Shown: one piece after another, positions 6,924 through 10,197 of the stretch
How positions within the stretch are numbered: position 1 is the first letter of the stretch
How the letters are laid out: every line of letters begins with the position of its first letter
NCBI GenBank assembly: GCA_946405485.1
Contig: CAMJHJ010000074.1
Coordinates: 1 to 10,197, forward strand
Source of the DNA: an uncultured Bacteroidales bacterium
GTDB taxonomy: Bacteria > Bacteroidota > Bacteroidia > Bacteroidales > UBA932
DNA length: 10,197 nucleotides
Direction of reading: 5' to 3'
The notes under the pieces: model-generated
Databases searched by the model: none
The model's input: the letters and a program-made list of their open reading frames with translations, nothing else
Told to the model about the DNA's origin: nothing
Made by a program: the position numbers and the translations under genes

Positions 6924-7781
6924 ATGAAAAGAATCCTCTCCCTTCTGTGCCTCGCCCTCCTCGTTCCGGTCTTTTCCGCCCGTGCAGGCAAGGTCGTGAC
7001 CGATACCCTCTATAGTGAGATCTTAGGGGCTCAGGTCAAGTACAACGTCTATCTTCCCAACAGCTTCGGCAATACGGAGAAGCTCTATCCTGTGGTCTAT
7101 CTGCTGCACGGCCTGAGCGACACCTATACCGCCTGGGTCCAAAAAGGAAACATGCAGATTGTCGTGGACGAACTGATGGGCACGGGTGAGGCCTGCGAGA
7201 TGGTGATCATCATGCCGAACGCCGGCGGCCCCGACACGCACAACACCTGGAACGGCTATTTCAACATGCCGGGGTGGAATTATGAGGATTTCTTCTTCCA
7301 GGAATTCATACCAAAGGTGGAGAAGAAATACCGCATCGTCGGGGACAAGGGCCACCGCGCCGTGATGGGCCTGTCGATGGGCGGCGGCGGCAGCGTCGTC
7401 TATGCCCAGCGGCATCCGGACAAGTTCTCGAGCTGCTATGACATGAGCGGTTGGGTTGACAACCAAAATGATGAAGTGCGGGCCAAGAATTCGCCGAAGG
7501 ACTGCCTTTACTATGTCGGGGAAGCGGTGCGGGAGCATTCCGCGCTGAATTTCATCGACAATGCCGATGAGGCGACCCTCGCGCAGCTCAGGACCGTCAA
7601 ATGGTTCATCGACTGCGGCGATGATGATTTCCTGCTGGACATGAATCTCGCCTTGTATCAGAAGATGCGCAACCATAAGGTTAAGAGCGAGTTGCGTGTG
7701 CGCAACGGCGTTCATAACTGGGAATACTGGCATCTTGCGCTCCGCTGGTCGCTGCCGTTCGCTTCTCGCAATTTCGACTGA
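6924..7781 (+). CDS. Secreted esterase, esterase D / CE1-like family
   Basis: 285 residues from the ATG at 6924. I prefer this start to upstream ones because it directly begins a signal peptide (MKRILSLLCLALLVPVFSARA) and the upstream bases hold the promoter. The mature part is one alpha/beta hydrolase fold of the putative-esterase family (PF00756): VVYLLHGLSD (57-66, oxyanion region), nucleophile S151 in GLSMGG, an acid in IDCGDDDF (D235 or a neighbour), and catalytic H264 in GVHNWEYW. Relatives include feruloyl and acetyl-xylan esterases of CE1 and S-formylglutathione hydrolase. The signal peptide and the glycosidase neighbours point to removing acyl or feruloyl groups from polysaccharide, which is inference. 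The next gene begins 7 bases after its stop, so the two are an operon. Confidence 0.87.
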   Translation: MKRILSLLCLALLVPVFSARAGKVVTDTLYSEILGAQVKYNVYLPNSFGNTEKLYPVVYLLHGLSDTYTAWVQKGNMQIVVDELMGTGEACEMVIIMPNAGGPDTHNTWNGYFNMPGWNYEDFFFQEFIPKVEKKYRIVGDKGHRAVMGLSMGGGGSVVYAQRHPDKFSSCYDMSGWVDNQNDEVRAKNSPKDCLYYVGEAVREHSALNFIDNADEATLAQLRTVKWFIDCGDDDFLLDMNLALYQKMRNHKVKSELRVRNGVHNWEYWHLALRWSLPFASRNFD

Positions 7782-7788
7782 TCCGTCC

Positions 7789-9018
7789 ATGTCCAGACCC
7801 CTTCTTTTCCTTTCGCTGGCCGCCCTGCTGCTGGCCGGTGCTTGTACGCGCTCGCGCAACTGCGGGGAGTTGGTCGCCGGTGAGCAGGTGATCGCCGTGT
7901 CTCCGAAGCCGGACAGCATTTATCTCTATACGCCTGCGATCATTGAAGGTTTCGACGGCCGCTATGTGGTGGCGGTGGATTACGGCGGGCCGGGCACTTA
8001 TGCGCTGGACGGGCCGAAATCGGATTTCGGGGATTACAGGGCCGGCAACCAGATCCGGGTGCTGCTCTCCGACGACAAAGGCAAGTCCTGGCGCGAGACC
8101 CCTGCCCGCATTCCGATGATGCACGAGATCCTGTTCAAGGCGGGGAAGTCCTTGTATATGGTCGGTCACTCCGGGCGTCTGCTGGTCACGCGCAGCGACG
8201 ACAACGGAGAAACCTGGTCAGAGCCGGCGGTACTCTGCCCGGAGCCACGCTGGCACCAGAGCTGCACGGCTGTGGACATCTATGACGGCAAAGTGACCCT
8301 CGTGTATGAGAAATGGGTTGCAGACGGGCATAAGTGGCCCGGCGTCGGCCCGGTGCTGATGCAGGCGAGCGTGGATGCCGACCTGACGCAGGCGTCGAAT
8401 TGGAAATTCTCGGAACTATACAATCCCGACGGGGATCTGGAGGCGGCCCGGCCATCGGGTATCCCCGTCGTTCCTCCCGGGGAACCCGGCATCCTGGAGA
8501 CGAATGTGGTGCGCATGTACGACAAGACCAGTTCCTTCTATGACTCTACGGGTCGTTCGCTTGTGCTGATGTGCCGCGCTCACCTGGGTGTGCCGGAGAT
8601 CGGCGTGATGCTGCGGGGTTATGAGCGCGAAGACGGGTCGCTCGCGATCGGGCGCCTGCCCCGGAAGGACGGTGAAGTCTATTTCGTCCATATCCCGGGC
8701 GCGGATTTGAAGTTCTATGTGCTCTATGACCCTGAGATGCAGCTTTATTGGTTGCTGCATTCCCAGACCGACGGCCGGATGAACGCCCGGCGCCGCTTGG
8801 CGCTGTCCTATTCGCCGGACCTGCTCCGCTGGACCTTCGCCGGTCTGGTGGCGGTCGGGCCCACGGACCATTCCGCGCGGCACTATGCCGCGATGATCCT
8901 CGACGGGGACGACCTTTGCATCGTCAGCCGCTCCGGCGACGAAAACGCCCGTACGGCCCACGACGGTAACATCGTGACCTTCCACCGGGTCCGGGATTTC
9001 CGTTCCTTGGTGTATTGA
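7789..9018 (+). CDS. Asp-box (BNR/sialidase-like) lipoprotein
   Basis: 409 residues from the ATG at 7789, chosen because it begins a lipoprotein signal (MSRPLLFLSLAALLLAGAC, acylated C19). An upstream in-frame start would overlap the esterase and bury the signal. The body looks like a beta-propeller with two clear Asp boxes, SDDKGKSW (94-101) and SDDNGETW (136-143), and a degenerate one, SYSPDLLRW (340-348). The C-terminal part HYAAMILDGDDL and RSGDENARTAHDG (381-393) resembles Bacteroidota proteins annotated as sialidase/BNR family. The usual sialidase FRIP/YRIP arginine motif is not evident near the N-terminus (there is YTPAIIEGFDGRY at 47-59), so sialidase activity is doubtful. It could be another exo-glycosidase or a glycan-binding protein. 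It ends 8 bases from the convergent sigma factor gene. Confidence 0.85.
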   Translation: MSRPLLFLSLAALLLAGACTRSRNCGELVAGEQVIAVSPKPDSIYLYTPAIIEGFDGRYVVAVDYGGPGTYALDGPKSDFGDYRAGNQIRVLLSDDKGKSWRETPARIPMMHEILFKAGKSLYMVGHSGRLLVTRSDDNGETWSEPAVLCPEPRWHQSCTAVDIYDGKVTLVYEKWVADGHKWPGVGPVLMQASVDADLTQASNWKFSELYNPDGDLEAARPSGIPVVPPGEPGILETNVVRMYDKTSSFYDSTGRSLVLMCRAHLGVPEIGVMLRGYEREDGSLAIGRLPRKDGEVYFVHIPGADLKFYVLYDPEMQLYWLLHSQTDGRMNARRRLALSYSPDLLRWTFAGLVAVGPTDHSARHYAAMILDGDDLCIVSRSGDENARTAHDGNIVTFHRVRDFRSLVY

Positions 9019-9026
9019 GCGGGCTG

Positions 9027-9614
9027 TCAGTTCACGGAGCGGAACAGGGAGGAAACCAGGATGGGCAGCAGCGGCAGATAGTCTGCCAGGTCGACCTGCA
9101 ACTTCTTGAGGACCTGTGAGATCCGGTATTCTACCGTTTTCTCGGAGATGTCCAGTTCCCGGGCAATCTCCCGGTAGGTCTTATCCTGGAAACGGTTCAT
9201 TTCGAAACAGATACGCTGCTCTTCCGGCAATTCGGACAAGGATTTCCGGAGCAGGATCATCAACTCATCGAATTGGTAGTGGTTCCAGTCCGCAGCATTG
9301 TCGATGACCGACAGCCGCAGGTCGCTCATGGCACGCTGATGGACGTTGCCGTGCTTGAGCAGGTCCAGGCATGCGTTCCGGGTCGCAATGAACAAATAGG
9401 AGGATACCGTTCCCTTGACCTGGAGGGAGAAACGTTTCTCCCACATGGAAAGAAGGACTTTCTGGACGATATCTTCCGCTTCAGGATGGGTGACGAACAA
9501 TTCGCCATAACCGACCAGGATGGCGAAGTACCTCAGGTACAGCATGTCATAGGCCTTCCTGTCAGAATCCTTGCGGATCCGTTCCCAGAGTTCTTTATCC
9601 TCGAATTGATACAT
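9027..9614 (-). CDS. ECF sigma factor (Bacteroidetes sigma-70 family)
   Basis: 195 residues from the ATG at 9614. A longer reading starts with TTG at 9653, but that codon touches the -7 promoter box, so I reject it. Region 2 spans about residues 18-85 (HPEAEDIVQKVLLSMWEK at 43-60, and SYLFIATRNACLDLLKH for DNA melting). Region 4 spans about 118-172, with helix-turn-helix TYREIARELDISEKTVEY (146-163). Length and motifs match the Bacteroidetes ECF sigma factors that act with FecR-type anti-sigma factors to switch on SusC/SusD glycan uptake loci. The FecR gene lies divergently 92 bases away, instead of downstream in the same operon as is common. A hydrophobic tail (PLLPILVSSLF, 181-191) follows region 4. 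Confidence 0.93.
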   Translation of the reverse strand: MYQFEDKELWERIRKDSDRKAYDMLYLRYFAILVGYGELFVTHPEAEDIVQKVLLSMWEKRFSLQVKGTVSSYLFIATRNACLDLLKHGNVHQRAMSDLRLSVIDNAADWNHYQFDELMILLRKSLSELPEEQRICFEMNRFQDKTYREIARELDISEKTVEYRISQVLKKLQVDLADYLPLLPILVSSLFRSVN

Positions 9615-9650
9615 AATTTTGGGCAAGTTAAGAAAAAAGGAGTCGTAAAG

Positions 9651-9658
9651 CAAAAATA
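9651..9658 (-). promoter_or_regulatory. -7 box of the ECF sigma gene
   Basis: Read on the minus strand this is TATTTTTG, a full TAnnTTTG match, 36 bases before the ATG at 9614, giving a leader of about 30 bases. The expected -33 position has only a TTTC-like sequence. This looks like a housekeeping-type promoter. Its position rules out the TTG start at 9653. Confidence 0.55.
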
Positions 9659-9706
9659 CAGAGATTAATTAGGGAGAAAGGGGTCTTTGTCGTCTTATAA
9701 ATAAAT

Positions 9707-10197
9707 ATGAAAACTATAGACTCCCTATTACCCATTTACATTCAAGGCAAGCTGGATGAGGACGCTTGCCGTGAAGTCGAGGCGTGGATCCTGGCTGATC
9801 CGGAGAACAGGAAGCAGGCGGAACAATTCTGTCGCCTGGAGCAATATCTGGGTGCCGCGAAGGAAATGCGGTCGCTGAGCGACAAGGAGATCCTTGCCTT
9901 GGCCCATCGGAACATGGCGAAAACGGACCGCCGGAAGAAGCGGATCCGGTCCGGCTGGCTGGGGGCCGTCATAGCGTCCACCGTCTTGCTGGTGGCTGGC
10001 ATCTGGTTCTTCTTCCTGCGTCCGGACACGCCCACCCGGGAGGTCCGGAACGGCCTCAGCGAGGTCAAGGAATGCATTCTTCCGGATGGCACGAAGGTGT
10101 GGCTCAACTCCAACTCGACGCTGAGCTATCCCGAGCGTTTCTCCAAAAGGAAAAGAACGGTCAGCCTGACGGGCGAGGCCTTTTTCGATGTGCAGAA
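9707..10197 (+). CDS. FecR-type anti-sigma factor, C-terminus cut by window edge
   Basis: Open from the ATG at 9707 to the right edge, with 163 complete codons and no stop (my own translation). Residues 1-80 are the cytosolic sigma-binding part, residues about 84-104 (LGAVIASTVLLVAGIWFFFL) one transmembrane helix, and the periplasmic FecR domain begins around 112. Its signature is LPDGTKVWLNSNSTLSYPERF (125-145) then VSLTGEAFFDVQ (152-163). FecR proteins hold or help their ECF sigma factor and receive the signal from an outer-membrane SusC-like TonB-dependent transducer. Full-length members have about 300-400 residues, so more than half is outside the window. It is divergent from the sigma gene. 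No TAnnTTTG box is visible on the plus strand; the leader is AT-rich (TTATAAATAAAT), so the promoter may be sigma-specific. Confidence 0.93.
   Translation, partial: MKTIDSLLPIYIQGKLDEDACREVEAWILADPENRKQAEQFCRLEQYLGAAKEMRSLSDKEILALAHRNMAKTDRRKKRIRSGWLGAVIASTVLLVAGIWFFFLRPDTPTREVRNGLSEVKECILPDGTKVWLNSNSTLSYPERFSKRKRTVSLTGEAFFDVQ

Noticed and set aside
7696..7788. Upstream ATG for the BNR lipoprotein
   Set aside because: It would run inside the esterase gene and bury the lipoprotein signal.
7023..7919. Minus-strand open frame of 298 codons
   Set aside because: Antisense to the esterase gene and the start of the BNR gene, both supported by signal peptides and motifs.
9615..9653. Upstream TTG start for the sigma factor
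   Set aside because: The codon overlaps the -7 box, and the family normally begins near MYQFEDKEL.
9684..9706. TTTG plus TATAAATA as a promoter for FecR
   Set aside because: The spacing is only about 7 bases and the second box lacks the TTTG end, so it does not fit the Bacteroidetes promoter pattern.

Overview
The window looks like a carbohydrate-degradation region of a Bacteroidota chromosome, most likely Bacteroidales. The lines of evidence are: TAnnTTTG-type -7 promoter boxes in front of several genes, start codons without Shine-Dalgarno sequences, an ECF sigma factor beside a FecR-type anti-sigma factor, and a dense set of exported glycoside hydrolases and lipoproteins. Coding DNA is GC-rich, so the opposite strands carry long shadow reading frames that I left out. 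I see no rRNA, tRNA, CRISPR array, insertion sequence or phage gene, and no stretch over 300 bases lacks a gene.

Left part (1-4952, minus strand): a three-gene unit read right to left. It runs from a secreted GH78-like six-hairpin glycosidase (alpha-L-rhamnosidase family), across a 34-base gap, to a cytosolic amidohydrolase of the S-adenosylhomocysteine/5'-methylthioadenosine/guanine deaminase type. An ATGA stop/start overlap then leads into a secreted GH123-like (DUF4091) protein cut by the left window edge. A TATATTTG promoter box precedes the first gene.

Middle (5012-9018): a divergently read GH43 lipoprotein, probably an endo-1,5-alpha-L-arabinanase-type enzyme, ends one base from the end of a convergent DjlA-like gene (membrane segment, TerB, J domain). 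A second divergent promoter region (6864-6923) then drives a secreted CE1/esterase-D-type esterase, followed after 7 bases by a lipoprotein with Asp-box (BNR/sialidase-like) repeats.

Right part (9027-10197): an ECF sigma factor on the minus strand and a divergent FecR-type anti-sigma factor on the plus strand, cut by the right edge. This pair usually controls a SusC/SusD glycan uptake system, which would lie beyond the right edge; none is visible here.

Taken together, the exported enzymes (rhamnosidase-like, arabinanase-like, GH123-like, esterase, BNR protein) suggest removal of side chains and esters from a complex plant or host glycan, with an adjacent sigma/anti-sigma switch. The substrate is inference. 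I found no clearly new defence, mobile or RNA system. The most unusual items are the nucleoside-deaminase-like gene coupled into a glycosidase operon, the divergent sigma/FecR layout, the BNR protein lacking an obvious sialidase arginine motif, and the compact mirrored divergent promoters.
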